DNA of 53,126 nt. Source: Chryseobacterium sp. Leaf394. GTDB taxonomy: Bacteria; Bacteroidota; Bacteroidia; Flavobacteriales; Weeksellaceae. Both the position numbers and the translations under genes were made by a program. A model generated the notes under the pieces. It saw nothing but the letters and a program-made list of their open reading frames with translations, was not told the DNA's origin and did no database searches. Numbering within the stretch: the stretch's first letter is position 1; each line of letters begins with the position of its first letter. Below are positions 25,659-34,504 of the stretch, in pieces. The DNA lies in assembly GCF_001424105.1 (NCBI RefSeq), contig NZ_LMQH01000014.1, forward strand, positions 53,021-106,146. The letters are read 5' to 3'.

Positions 25659-26069
25659 ATGAATACATTGTCAGAGTCTCCAGTATACTACCACGGCACA
25701 AAAGCTAATCTAAAAACAGGCGACCTCATTGAAGTCGGCTTTGTTTCCAATTACGGTTCAAAAAGAAAATCAAAATACATCTATCTTTCTGAAACACTGG
25801 ATGCAGCAACCTGGGGAGCAGAACTGGCATTCGGTGAAGAAAAAGAAAGAATTTACATCGTAGAACCCACCGGAGCAATTGAAGACGATCCCAATGTTAC
25901 AGACAAAAAGTTTCCGGGAAATCCCACAAAATCGTACCGTTCACAACATCCTTTTAAAGTCGTCGGAGAAGTTAAAGATTGGCAAGGCCACTCACCGGAA
26001 CAGCTGAAGATGATGAAAGATCATCTGGAAAAACTTAGAGAACAGGGGATTGAAGCGATTGAAGATTAA
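25659..26069 (+). CDS. arr: NAD(+)-rifampin ADP-ribosyltransferase (Arr)
   Basis: A 136-residue enzyme of normal Arr length. It transfers ADP-ribose from NAD+ to rifampin and related rifamycins and so inactivates them. The family blocks are all here: YYHGTKANLKTGDLIE at the N-terminus, LSETLDAATWGAELAFGE in the middle, and EDDPNVTDKKFPGNPTKSYR at residues 75-94. D82 in NVTDKK aligns with the catalytic aspartate of characterised Arr enzymes. It is cytoplasmic and in ordinary chromosomal context, with no integron, IS or transposon nearby. The next gene starts 8 nt after its stop codon. Confidence 0.93.
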   Translation: MNTLSESPVYYHGTKANLKTGDLIEVGFVSNYGSKRKSKYIYLSETLDAATWGAELAFGEEKERIYIVEPTGAIEDDPNVTDKKFPGNPTKSYRSQHPFKVVGEVKDWQGHSPEQLKMMKDHLEKLREQGIEAIED

Positions 26070-26077
26070 TCACTGCT

Positions 26078-26809
26078 ATGAAATATTTAATTACTTTAAT
26101 TCTGAGTGTCTTTTGGATATTTTCATTTTCACAGGAGAAAGTGCTGGCTTCTGATTATAAAAATATGTATTCTTCAAATCACTGTCTGTATACAAAGCAT
26201 GATATGAAACCGTTTAATGGTTATATAAAACTAAAGGACGACAATCCTGATAATTTTCAATATGTAAAAATAGAGAATGGATGTAACCAAACTCTATTAG
26301 AAGTATTTAATTTAAAAAATGAACTCTTATTCAGAGGAAGATACACCTTTGACAAAAGTAATAATCAAATAATAACATACGAAAATGATTCTGTGAACCT
26401 TGGCAGAAGTGAGTTACTTGATAAAAAACTGACAGATTCTGCAACGCTGGTCAGAAAACGGATCATGAATTATTATCATTCCGACGTAGAAAATGGAATT
26501 CAAAATGTCACACCGATAACAGGAATTATCTATTATGCTGATAATCCTGATGAAATTTATTCAGTACAATATAAAAATGGTACAGCAATAAAGCTGCTTA
26601 CCTATTATGACAATAAAGAGTTTAGAGATAACAGTCAAAACATCACAACATTAAGAAAGAAGGAAAGTTACGGGCTACTCTTCAATGAAAACGGAAATAT
26701 TTATGACTCCGGTTTAGGTGATAAAATATATCCATTTATTTTTAGCGGAGAGTACATCAGATGGGACCAAAAGGGTAAAGTGACAGCCAGGAAGAATTTG
26801 AATAAATAA
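26078..26809 (+). CDS. Secreted protein of unknown function, 243 aa
   Basis: A 243-residue protein with a signal peptide (MKYLITLILSVFWIFSFSQ). The mature part is beta-rich, with blocks such as PFNGYIKLKDDNPDNFQYVK and TGIIYYADNPDEIYSVQYKN that could be spaced repeats of a strand-turn-strand unit, faintly like MORN-type or Tyr-Asn repeat proteins. No family recognised. It starts 8 nt after arr and so is probably on the same mRNA, though a functional link is not evident. Confidence 0.65.
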   Translation: MKYLITLILSVFWIFSFSQEKVLASDYKNMYSSNHCLYTKHDMKPFNGYIKLKDDNPDNFQYVKIENGCNQTLLEVFNLKNELLFRGRYTFDKSNNQIITYENDSVNLGRSELLDKKLTDSATLVRKRIMNYYHSDVENGIQNVTPITGIIYYADNPDEIYSVQYKNGTAIKLLTYYDNKEFRDNSQNITTLRKKESYGLLFNENGNIYDSGLGDKIYPFIFSGEYIRWDQKGKVTARKNLNK

Positions 26810-26889
26810 AAAATACTGAATTAAATCTCTGTGATTTTACCATTTAGTACTTTTTACATTTTTATTATTTTTAAAGAAATTTTTATACG

Positions 26890-27330
26890 ATGGCTAAACC
26901 CAACAAAACCACAGAAACCCAAGTCAGCGTCACAGACTTCATCAATTCCTACGTAGAAAATGAACAGAAAAAGACGGACAGTTTTGAACTCATCAGACTC
27001 ATGAGCGAATGGTCTGGTTTTGAACCGAAAATGTGGGGTCCTACCATCATCGGATTTGGCAGTTATCATTACAAATACGACAGCGGGCACGAAGGCGATA
27101 TGCCGCTCATCGGATTCTCGCCACGAAAAGCAGAATTTTCACTTTACATCTATTCGCCCACCGAAGATAATCAACATCTGCTGGATGATTTTGGAAAATA
27201 TAAGATGGGAAAAGCATGTATTTACGTCAAAAAACTGGCTGATATCAATGTTGATTCTCTCGAAAAAATCTGTAAAGCAACCATTAAATATCTGCATAAA
27301 CATCACGAATGTGCGTGCAGGGAAAAATAA
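26890..27330 (+). CDS. DUF1801 domain protein
   Basis: A 146-residue soluble protein of the DUF1801 (YdhG/YjhX-like) family. The signature SGFEPKMWGPTIIGFGSYHY and the closing block KLADINVDSLEKICKATIKY are characteristic. Biochemical function is unknown. It is a single gene, start ATG 26890. No signal peptide or membrane segment. Confidence 0.88.
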   Translation: MAKPNKTTETQVSVTDFINSYVENEQKKTDSFELIRLMSEWSGFEPKMWGPTIIGFGSYHYKYDSGHEGDMPLIGFSPRKAEFSLYIYSPTEDNQHLLDDFGKYKMGKACIYVKKLADINVDSLEKICKATIKYLHKHHECACREK

Positions 27331-27631
27331 CCTTTTAAAGTTTCAATTTAAAGAGTTAATCGCCACAAAGTAAATCGCTTTGCGATTTAGTCAGTTTATT
27401 ACATTGAAAGCTAGATTCAAAAACTAAAGTTTTTTAGAACGAAGCTTTTTTGTTTTAATAATTTTTTTAAAGATTAAAAAAATCGGCAAATCAGAACATT
27501 TTTGCAAAATCAGGTAACTTACAATAAACAAAATTACTTGTTTAAGCTAAATTTAAAGGTTGTTAAGGAAATCTTAAAGAAAATCGGATTATGGTAAGTT
27601 TTTTGCGTAATTTTAGATAAAATTTTACACT
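27331..27631. other. Intergenic region with a hairpin, no gene
   Basis: About 300 AT-rich bases between the DUF1801 gene and the T9SS cargo gene. A perfect 8-bp hairpin (TAAATCGC/GCGATTTA, 27371-27389, loop TTT) follows the DUF1801 stop by 40 nt but lacks a T-run. No other open frame or exact -7 box is convincing. Confidence 0.4.
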
Positions 27632-28600
27632 ATGCAAAAATATTTACTTTCGTTAACATTGTGTGTTTCACTATGTAACGCCCAGACTACGGTTACCAAA
27701 GCATTTCACGATCCGGTTGTGGGTGATATCAACAATTACGTGAGCTTAAACGGAACGCCAGATCATTCTTCAGCAGGTGCGAATACAGTTTTTAATAATT
27801 CCACACTTACTCAGGGAGGCGTAAGTCCTGGGACATATTCTGCACCAACTGCTGCCGAAATCGGCTTATACCCCGGATCTACATTGAAATATGTGAACAG
27901 CGGAACCACCGTTTTTTACAAACAGACTGCAGCGAAACTTGAAATTACAGCATTGGTAACTGCAGATGCAACTATAAATCTCAGCGCAAACAATGGTACT
28001 TTTATCAGTTATCCTACCAATTATGGACTCAACGAAAATGATACGGCGTCAGGTACTTTTTCAGCACAGGGTTTCAACGGTAATGTAAGCGGTAATATTA
28101 ATATCTCTGCTGATGCATGGGGAACACTGCTTATAGGATCTAAAACTTATAATAATGTGCTGAGGGTGAAATCTGTGCAGAATTTTGCTATGACAGTTTT
28201 TGGTTTTCCTGCCGGAACAGTAGTTAATACTTCCTACGCATATTACGACAGCGCACATAAAGCACCGTTGTTTACTACCACAAATGCAGTAATTACCATA
28301 GGAACAAATGCTCCGCAAAACAGTAATGTAGCACAGGGATTAAATGAGATTTATCTTGCCGTGAAAGATATTCAACTGAAAAGCAAATTTGAGTTTTATC
28401 CAAATCCTGCAACAGATGTTGTGCATTTCAGAAATTCTGAAGATGCCAATGTTGTGATTTACAATGCAGAGGGAAAAGTTTTAAAACAAAGCAGAAAAGC
28501 AGACGAAATTCAGGTATCTGATCTTCCTTCAGGAGTTTACTTTATCACTGCTGACAAGAATAGTACTTTATCTGAAACAAAAAAGCTGATCAAAAAATAA
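27632..28600 (+). CDS. T9SS-secreted protein with type A sorting domain
   Basis: A 322-residue protein with an N-terminal signal peptide (residues 1-18, ending SLCNAQ). The C-terminal 73 residues are a type A T9SS sorting domain: FEFYPNPATDVVHF, an internal VVIYNAEGKVL, and LPSGVYFITAD. It should be exported across the outer membrane by the gliding/T9SS machinery and either attached to the surface or released. The central 230 residues are Gly/Asn/Thr-rich and beta-strand-like with no recognised domain. Genes of the T9SS machinery itself are not in this window. Confidence 0.9.
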   Translation: MQKYLLSLTLCVSLCNAQTTVTKAFHDPVVGDINNYVSLNGTPDHSSAGANTVFNNSTLTQGGVSPGTYSAPTAAEIGLYPGSTLKYVNSGTTVFYKQTAAKLEITALVTADATINLSANNGTFISYPTNYGLNENDTASGTFSAQGFNGNVSGNINISADAWGTLLIGSKTYNNVLRVKSVQNFAMTVFGFPAGTVVNTSYAYYDSAHKAPLFTTTNAVITIGTNAPQNSNVAQGLNEIYLAVKDIQLKSKFEFYPNPATDVVHFRNSEDANVVIYNAEGKVLKQSRKADEIQVSDLPSGVYFITADKNSTLSETKKLIKK

Positions 28601-28652
28601 ATATATTTTGCCTGCTTTTTGATATAAATTTTTCACACCAAAATCACCAGCT

Positions 28653-29423
28653 ATGACTAAAAAAATTATCTCGCTTATTGCCTTAAGCGCTATGCCATTC
28701 GTGCAGGCACAGATCGAAAGTCCAATTCCGCCGGCTCCTGAGGTTCCGGAAAAGATGAATATCGTTAAAACCAATGTCACGGCGTATGCCTTCAGGAATT
28801 TTAACCTCACCTATGAAAGATCGCTGAATCAATGGTTTTCTCTGACGATAGGATTTGGGACAATGCCCGAAGGAAAAGTTCCCTTCATCAATTCTTTTTT
28901 GAATGATGAGGACGAAAAACAGTTCCAGAATCTGGAAATTAAAGCGACCAATTTTACATTAGAACCAAGATTCTATATCGGTCATGGCTATGGAAAAGGA
29001 TTTTATTTTGCTCCGTATTACCGTTATTCCAGCGTAGAATCCAATGATTTTGATTTTTACTACAATTTTCAGCCTGTAAATGGCATTGTCTATCCGATTC
29101 CTTTGATGGGAAAAGGGGAAGCGGGCGGCCACAGCGGAGGTTTGATGGTTGGAGCTCAGTTTTTTCTAAATAAAGCCCAAAGTTTAGTCCTTGATTTTTG
29201 GATTGCCGGAGCCCATTACGGAACCGGAAAAGGTGACTTTGCCCTTACCAGCGACATTTTCCTGACTCCTGAAATGCAGGCTCAACTTAAAAAAGAAATC
29301 GAAGATCTCGACGTACCTTTTGTAGATTACACTGTGGAGACCAATACCGAAGGTGCAAGAATAAAAGTTGACGGCCCGTGGGCTGGCTTCAGAAGCGGCT
29401 TGTCAATTGGGTATAGATTTTAA
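28653..29423 (+). CDS. DUF3575-like outer-membrane beta-barrel protein
   Basis: A 256-residue protein with a signal peptide (residues 1-19, ending PFVQAQ). Alternating aromatic strands (GKGFYFAPYYRYSSVES, GLMVGAQFFLNKAQSLVLD) and the terminal GFRSGLSIGYRF with final Phe are typical of an outer-membrane barrel. The NIVKTNVTAYAFRNFNLTYE block is like DUF3575 proteins. It is 52 nt downstream of the T9SS cargo gene on the same strand, possibly co-transcribed. Function unknown. Confidence 0.78.
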   Translation: MTKKIISLIALSAMPFVQAQIESPIPPAPEVPEKMNIVKTNVTAYAFRNFNLTYERSLNQWFSLTIGFGTMPEGKVPFINSFLNDEDEKQFQNLEIKATNFTLEPRFYIGHGYGKGFYFAPYYRYSSVESNDFDFYYNFQPVNGIVYPIPLMGKGEAGGHSGGLMVGAQFFLNKAQSLVLDFWIAGAHYGTGKGDFALTSDIFLTPEMQAQLKKEIEDLDVPFVDYTVETNTEGARIKVDGPWAGFRSGLSIGYRF

Positions 29424-29438
29424 GATATTTTCGGACAT

Positions 29439-29462
29439 GTCATCCTGAGCCCGTCGAAGGAT
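29439..29462. repeat. Short intergenic repeat GTCATCCTGAGCCCGTCGAAGG
   Basis: A copy of the TCATCCTGAGC...GTCGAAGG repeat common in Bacteroidetes intergenic DNA. It matches the copy at 9314-9332 (ATCCTGAGCCTGCCGAAGG) closely. It lies just after the stop of the outer-membrane protein. Confidence 0.65.
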
Positions 29463-29514
29463 ATGTTGTATATTGAAAATGTTTTGAAAAATTGACTGAA
29501 ATTTCGATTTAAAT

Positions 29515-30105
29515 CTAAAACTGAGTCATCACATCATTGGTGTGTTTCGCATGTAAGTATAGTTCCTGAAAGAAGTGGTCATAACATTCTTTCAGGAATT
29601 TTTTGTTATCTGAAAACGCTTCAAAAACGGGAATATCCTTATCTAAATATTTCGCTTTGTGTAAAACATTTTTCATACTGAAGCCGATGCTGCGGTCTGT
29701 ACGGTAATTGTACAGCCAGTCTTCACTTTCCATTCTTGAAAGCATCGTTTTAAAATTTTCAGGAAATAAATGGAGGTGCCGGTTTAAAACTTTGTAAACA
29801 TTTTGCGAGTGTGATTTCCAGCCTTGTAATGAATTAACTGTTAAATCATTAGCTAAAAAATAATCCATCGAAACATCCACAAAGGCACCCGAATATAATC
29901 TCACCAGCGGACTGAAAACTTTCTTGGCTTCATGAATGGCAGGATGAGAATCTGTAAAAGTATCGATGGCGCGGTGCATCGTAATTCCGTTTTGGATGTC
30001 TTTCGGGAAAGAAAAACGGTCTTTATTCCGGATGTAGTCTTCCAGGAACTGCCCGACAATCTGTCCGTCGGAAAATGATAGAAAAGAGTGGGCGAGGAAG
30101 TTCAT
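29515..30105 (-). CDS. ACP phosphodiesterase-like (AcpH) family protein
   Basis: A 196-residue protein of the AcpH family. Conserved blocks: MNFLAHSFLSFSDGQIVGQF, ITMHRAIDTFTDSHPAI and FVDVSMDYFLANDL, with several His/Asp residues that would form the metal site of this HD-like fold. In E. coli the founding member removes 4'-phosphopantetheine from acyl carrier protein. Whether this distant member does the same is inferred. It is 56 nt downstream of radA on the same strand. Confidence 0.85.
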   Translation of the reverse strand: MNFLAHSFLSFSDGQIVGQFLEDYIRNKDRFSFPKDIQNGITMHRAIDTFTDSHPAIHEAKKVFSPLVRLYSGAFVDVSMDYFLANDLTVNSLQGWKSHSQNVYKVLNRHLHLFPENFKTMLSRMESEDWLYNYRTDRSIGFSMKNVLHKAKYLDKDIPVFEAFSDNKKFLKECYDHFFQELYLHAKHTNDVMTQF

Positions 30106-30161
30106 ACTTTTTATTTTTGTTTATTTATTTAAAGCTAAAAATCTAAACTGCGGTTAAAATA

Positions 30162-31511
30162 TTAAAAAAGTCTTTCATGAAAATCTTCAACTTTGCTCAC
30201 TTCCTCAATTTTAATCCCGAATTTCTTCTTTGGAAGTTTATTTAAATTTGAAATAAAAATCTTTTCGTAACCCAGTTTTTCGGCTTCTGTAATTCTCTGT
30301 TCCGCCTGAGCAATCGGACGGATTTCTCCGCTAAGACCAATCTCTCCCGCAAAACAGTAATGTTCTGAAATGGCAATATCTTCATTGGATGAAAGAATGG
30401 AAGCGACAACCGCTAAATCCAAAGCCGGATCGTCTGTTTTTATTCCGCCGGTGATGTTCAGAAAGACGTCTTTTGCACCCAACTGAAAACCTGCTCTTTT
30501 TTCCAGAACTGCCAGAAGCATATTTAATCTTTTAGAATCAAAACCAGTGCAGCTTCTTTGTGGAGTTCCGTAGACAGCCGTACTTACCAGCGCCTGAATT
30601 TCCAGAAGCATCGGTCGGTTTCCTTCCAGAGTTACGGCCACTGAATTTCCGGAAAGTTCTTCAGATTTTTTGGTAATTAAGATTTCAGAAGGATTTTTAA
30701 TCTCTTTTAAACCTTGTGAAACCATTTCATAAATACCAATTTCTGCCGTCGATCCAAAACGGTTTTTGTTGGCTCTCAAAAGTCTGAAAAGATGATTTCT
30801 GTCGCCATCGAAATTTAAAACCACGTCAACCATGTGCTCCAGAACTTTTGGTCCGGCAATCTGTCCGTCTTTTGTGATGTGACCGACTAAAAATACCGGA
30901 ACATTGTTTTCTTTGGCGTATTTTATAATTTCATTGGAGCATTCTCTGATTTGTGAAACGGTTCCCGGCGAACTTTCAATCAGCTGAGACTGTAATGTCT
31001 GAATGGAATCAATAATTACAAAATCAGGCTCCAGCTTTTTGGCTTCATGAAGAATTTTTTCCAATGAAGTTTCCGTGTACAGAAAGCAGTTCGGGTTTTT
31101 GATTTCAGCCAAACGGTCGGCTCTCATCTTGATCTGGGACGCACTCTCTTCACCGGAAACGTAGAAAATTTTCTTTTTCATCTTCAGGGCAAGTTGTAAA
31201 AGAAGAGTAGACTTACCGATTCCGGGTTCTCCACCTATCAAAGTGACTGAGCCTAAAACAATTCCTCCTCCCAAAACGCGGTTAAGCTCATCAGATGGTG
31301 TTTTTATCCTCGGTTCTTCCACGGCTTCAACTTCGATGATGTTGATGACGTGCTGTTTTGATTTCGAAAACGGTGGAGTTTTAGATGAGTTTTTTTCTAC
31401 AATTTCTTCTACCAGAGTGTTCCATTCAAGACAGTTTTTACATTGCCCTGTCCACTGTGGATATTGTGAACCGCAGTTCTGACAGAAATATGCTGTTTTA
31501 AGTTTTGCCAT
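30162..31511 (-). CDS. radA: DNA repair protein RadA (Sms)
   Basis: A 449-residue RadA. The N-terminal zinc finger has C10, C13, C24 and C27. The RecA-like ATPase has Walker A GGEPGIGKST (93-102), and the RadA-specific KNRFG motif is at 249-253. The C-terminal Lon-protease-like domain is present (FLNITGGIKTDDPALDLAVV, then FAGEIGLSGEIRPI). RadA promotes branch migration of recombination intermediates. Full length and intact, with the likely co-transcribed AcpH-like gene downstream. Confidence 0.97.
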   Translation of the reverse strand: MAKLKTAYFCQNCGSQYPQWTGQCKNCLEWNTLVEEIVEKNSSKTPPFSKSKQHVINIIEVEAVEEPRIKTPSDELNRVLGGGIVLGSVTLIGGEPGIGKSTLLLQLALKMKKKIFYVSGEESASQIKMRADRLAEIKNPNCFLYTETSLEKILHEAKKLEPDFVIIDSIQTLQSQLIESSPGTVSQIRECSNEIIKYAKENNVPVFLVGHITKDGQIAGPKVLEHMVDVVLNFDGDRNHLFRLLRANKNRFGSTAEIGIYEMVSQGLKEIKNPSEILITKKSEELSGNSVAVTLEGNRPMLLEIQALVSTAVYGTPQRSCTGFDSKRLNMLLAVLEKRAGFQLGAKDVFLNITGGIKTDDPALDLAVVASILSSNEDIAISEHYCFAGEIGLSGEIRPIAQAEQRITEAEKLGYEKIFISNLNKLPKKKFGIKIEEVSKVEDFHERLF

Positions 31512-31557
31512 ACTGCGAAGTTGAAGATTTTTTTTGAAATTTTCTTAATTTTAGGAG

Positions 31558-31944
31558 ATGAAAAATGTTTTGCTTAAAAGTGCCCAGGTTTTTGTCTCGA
31601 TGTCAATTCTGAATTTTTTACTGAGCATCGTTACATTATCGGTTTTAGATTTGCCCGGCGGAAGTTTCGGAATGTTCCCTTTTTTAATATTGGCAGAATG
31701 CTGTATTACAGCCATTATTGCATGGATTACAGTTTTAATTTTTAAAAGAAACTATAATTCAGTGGAGAAAATGGCAGTTTTATTTGAAATTATTTACCTC
31801 ACAAGTCTGATCATTTCCGGTTTCTATCCTTTTGGCAGGAGTGACGATTCTCAGGTCAGCTTACTTATCTATTTAAATTCTGTCATTGTATTGATTATGA
31901 TTTATTTCGGAAACCGATTAATTTCATCAAATAAAAAATCTTAA
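31558..31944 (+). CDS. Small membrane protein of unknown function, 128 aa
   Basis: A 128-residue protein with about four membrane helices (approximately residues 8-28, 38-62, 75-95 and 100-120). No recognised family; it could be any small four-helix inner-membrane protein. It is divergent from radA, only 46 nt away. The upstream TAATTTTA at about 31546 is a near-match to the -7 box and ends only about 5 nt before the ATG. Confidence 0.65.
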   Translation: MKNVLLKSAQVFVSMSILNFLLSIVTLSVLDLPGGSFGMFPFLILAECCITAIIAWITVLIFKRNYNSVEKMAVLFEIIYLTSLIISGFYPFGRSDDSQVSLLIYLNSVIVLIMIYFGNRLISSNKKS

Positions 31945-31977
31945 CATAGGTCAATGATTCGTACTGAAACTTAATAC

Positions 31978-31985
31978 TACATTTG
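31978..31985 (+). promoter_or_regulatory. -7 box TACATTTG for the YceI gene
   Basis: Exact TAnnTTTG match 20 nt before the ATG at 32006, giving a leader of about 17 nt. Confidence 0.5.
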
Positions 31986-32005
31986 TCAGTATAAATTTTT
32001 TAAAA

Positions 32006-32575
32006 ATGAAAAGAATACTGTTAGGTTTTGCTTTCGCTTTGGTCAGCATCTTCACTTTTGCTCAGACAGGATGGACCGTAGATCCAATGCATTCATCTGT
32101 GAATTTTAATATCAAGCACATGGGAATCAGTTTTGTACAGGGCCGGTTTGATAAGTTTGACGGAAAAGTGACAACTGAAGGAAACAATTTGGATAATGCT
32201 CAGTTTAGCTTCACAGTGCATACAGCATCTGTGAATACCGGAGTAGAGCCGAGAGACAAGCATTTAAGAACTGCAGATTTTTTTGATGCAGACAAATTTC
32301 CGGAAATGACTTTTGAAAGTGCTTCGGTTACAAAAGGAAAAGATAATTCCTACACACTGAAAGGTAAATTAACTATCAAAGACGTTATAAAAGAAGTGAG
32401 TATTCCTGTAACTTTTGGAGGAATTACAAAAAATCAGCAGGGAAAAGAAGTTGCAGGTATTCAGGCAAAATTTAAAGTAAACCGTTTGGATTACAACATT
32501 AAATATGATCCTACCGGAGCCGGTGTTGCAAAAGAAGTTGAAGTAAATGCATACTTCGAATTAGTAAAAAAATAA
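32006..32575 (+). CDS. YceI family secreted lipid-binding-fold protein
   Basis: A 189-residue protein with a signal peptide (residues 1-20, ending FTFAQ). The mature part begins WTVDPMHSSVNFNIKHMGIS and continues with VQGRFDKFDGKV and FFDADKFPEMTFES, the standard YceI pattern. This lipocalin-like barrel binds isoprenoid or fatty-acid-like molecules in characterised members. It has its own -7 box and terminator. The physiological ligand here is unknown. Confidence 0.93.
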   Translation: MKRILLGFAFALVSIFTFAQTGWTVDPMHSSVNFNIKHMGISFVQGRFDKFDGKVTTEGNNLDNAQFSFTVHTASVNTGVEPRDKHLRTADFFDADKFPEMTFESASVTKGKDNSYTLKGKLTIKDVIKEVSIPVTFGGITKNQQGKEVAGIQAKFKVNRLDYNIKYDPTGAGVAKEVEVNAYFELVKK

Positions 32576-32607
32576 TAGTTTTCATATTATATAATTTGGT
32601 TTGGGTA

Positions 32608-32642
32608 AAGGTTTTCAATAGCAGTATTGGAAACCTTTTTTG
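32608..32642 (+). terminator. YceI terminator
   Basis: A 13-bp stem (AAGGTTTTCAATA 32608-32620 with TATTGGAAACCTT 32625-32637, one G-T pair), loop GCAG, followed by Ts. Confidence 0.88.
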
Positions 32643-32672
32643 TTTCATTTCGTATTTTAAAGTGTAACAAAA

Positions 32673-32703
32673 TTGCTTTGCTTTTCTTTTTGTCCTAACT
32701 TTG
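32673..32703 (+). promoter_or_regulatory. pyrG promoter, TTG plus -7 TAACTTTG
   Basis: TTG at 32673-32675 and exact -7 box TAACTTTG at 32696-32703, separated by 20 nt. A leader of about 12-15 nt precedes the ATG at 32719. The box includes the TTG at 32701 that could be mistaken for an upstream start codon. Confidence 0.6.
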
Positions 32704-32718
32704 CACAAACCTAATCTA

Positions 32719-34326
32719 ATGAGTAAAAAGAATACAAAGTACATCTTTGTGACAGGAGGTGTAACTTCATCTTTGGGAAAGGGAATCGTTTCAGCTTCTC
32801 TTGGTCTACTGCTAAAATCACGCGGCTTCAATGTAACAATTCAAAAGCTTGATCCTTATATCAATATCGATCCGGGTACTTTGAATCCTTATGAGCACGG
32901 AGAATGTTACGTGACCGAAGATGGTGCAGAGACGGATCTGGATTTAGGTCACTACGAGCGTTATCTTGACTCGCCGACTTCTCAGAACAACAACGTTACC
33001 ACAGGGAAAATTTACCAGACTGTAATTGAAAAAGAAAGAAAAGGAGACTTCCTTGGGAAAACAGTTCAGGTAATTCCTCATATTACGAACGAAATCAAAC
33101 GCAGAATTAAAATTCTTTCCAAGCAGAACTACGATATCATCATTACTGAAATCGGCGGAACTGTTGGAGATATAGAGTCTTTGCCTTACATTGAAACTGT
33201 ACGTCAGCTGAAATGGGAATTAGGTGAGAAAAATTCTATGGTGATTCACCTGACTTTGCTGCCTTATCTGGCTTCAAGCGGAGAATTGAAAACAAAACCT
33301 TCTCAGCACTCGGTTCGTCAGCTGATGGAAAGCGGAATTATGGCTGACGTACTGGTTTGCCGTACCGAGCATAAAATCCCGAAAGATCAGAGAGCAAAAC
33401 TGGCTCAGTTCTGTAACGTACCTTTGGATAATGTGATCGAATGTAAAGATTTGGAAACGATTTACGAAGTTCCGATGTACCTTCAGAAACAGAACTTTGA
33501 CGATGTTGTTCTTAAAGAATTAGATTTAAAAAGCGATAAAGAAGCAGATTTAAAAGACTGGAAAACGTTCCTTAAAAAATTCCAGAATCCTAAGAAAACT
33601 GTTGAGATTGCTTTGGTTGGAAAATATATTTCACTTCAGGATTCTTATATTTCAATTGCAGAAGCTTTCAAGCATGCAGGTGCTGATCTTGAAACAGAAG
33701 TGAAAATAAGATGGGTTTACAGTGGTGATTTGACTAAAGAAAACATCAAAGACAGTTTAGATGGTGTATGCGGAATCCTTGTTGCACCTGGATTTGGTGA
33801 CAGAGGTATTGAAGGTAAAATTCTTACCGCTCAGTATGCAAGAGAAAACAAAGTTCCGATGTTGGGAATTTGTCTTGGAATGCAGATTATGACCGTTGAG
33901 TTTGCAAGAAATGTTTTAGGTTATACAAAAGCCAATTCAATGGAATTTGATACATCTACAGAACACCCTGTAATTTCTCTGATGGAAGAACAGAAAAATG
34001 TTGTAGACAAAGGAGGTACAATGCGTCTAGGAGCATGGAAATGTTCATTGAAGAACGGTTCAAAATTAAATGAAATCTACGGAAGCAAGCATATTTCAGA
34101 GAGACACCGCCACAGATATGAATTCAACAGTGATTATATCGCAGAATTTGAAGATAATGGTTTTGCAGCAACAGGTACAAACCCTGAAACAGGTCTGGTA
34201 GAAGCACTGGAAATGACTGATCACCCATTCTATGTTGGGGTACAGTATCACCCGGAATACAAGAGTACGGTGGCAAGTCCGCATCCTTTATTCAGAGCAT
34301 TCATCAAAGCATGTGCGGCAAAATAA
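32719..34326 (+). CDS. pyrG: CTP synthase
   Basis: A 535-residue enzyme making CTP from UTP with glutamine and ATP. The N-terminal synthase domain opens KYIFVTGGVTSSLGKGI. The C-terminal class I glutamine amidotransferase domain has the nucleophile C385 in GICLGMQ and H511/E513 in QYHPEY. I chose ATG 32719: the TTG at 32701 lies inside the -7 promoter box, and 535 aa is the normal length. A single gene with promoter and a weak downstream hairpin. Confidence 0.98.
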   Translation: MSKKNTKYIFVTGGVTSSLGKGIVSASLGLLLKSRGFNVTIQKLDPYINIDPGTLNPYEHGECYVTEDGAETDLDLGHYERYLDSPTSQNNNVTTGKIYQTVIEKERKGDFLGKTVQVIPHITNEIKRRIKILSKQNYDIIITEIGGTVGDIESLPYIETVRQLKWELGEKNSMVIHLTLLPYLASSGELKTKPSQHSVRQLMESGIMADVLVCRTEHKIPKDQRAKLAQFCNVPLDNVIECKDLETIYEVPMYLQKQNFDDVVLKELDLKSDKEADLKDWKTFLKKFQNPKKTVEIALVGKYISLQDSYISIAEAFKHAGADLETEVKIRWVYSGDLTKENIKDSLDGVCGILVAPGFGDRGIEGKILTAQYARENKVPMLGICLGMQIMTVEFARNVLGYTKANSMEFDTSTEHPVISLMEEQKNVVDKGGTMRLGAWKCSLKNGSKLNEIYGSKHISERHRHRYEFNSDYIAEFEDNGFAATGTNPETGLVEALEMTDHPFYVGVQYHPEYKSTVASPHPLFRAFIKACAAK

Positions 34327-34354
34327 AGTAATTCTGAAATTACAGACGTCATAG

Positions 34355-34390
34355 ATAAACTCAGACTGATTATTCTCAGCCTGAGTTTAT
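34355..34390 (+). terminator. Possible pyrG terminator
   Basis: Stem ATAAACTCAG (34355-34364) with CTGAGTTTAT (34381-34390), with a small inner CTGA/TCAG pairing. The T-run is lacking, so activity is uncertain. Confidence 0.45.
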
Positions 34391-34434
34391 TATATAGTAA
34401 CATATTATAGTATAGAGTTTTGATAAAAAAAGAG

Positions 34435-34442
34435 TATTTTTG
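34435..34442 (+). promoter_or_regulatory. -7 box TATTTTTG for yidC
   Basis: Exact TAnnTTTG match about 62 nt before the ATG at 34505. A TTTG lies 12 nt upstream (34419-34422), closer than the usual 17-20. Confidence 0.4.
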
Positions 34443-34504
34443 TCGACTCTAAAAAGGGGCACATTTGCTTCTTCATTAAATTTAAAAATTTTAATCAATA
34501 TAAA

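Noticed and set aside
27371..27389. Terminator after the DUF1801 gene
   Set aside because: The hairpin is perfect but lacks a T-run and is 40 nt past the stop; it is noted only as a hairpin.
32701..32718. TTG start for pyrG
   Set aside because: The TTG belongs to the exact -7 box TAACTTTG. ATG 32719 gives the standard length.
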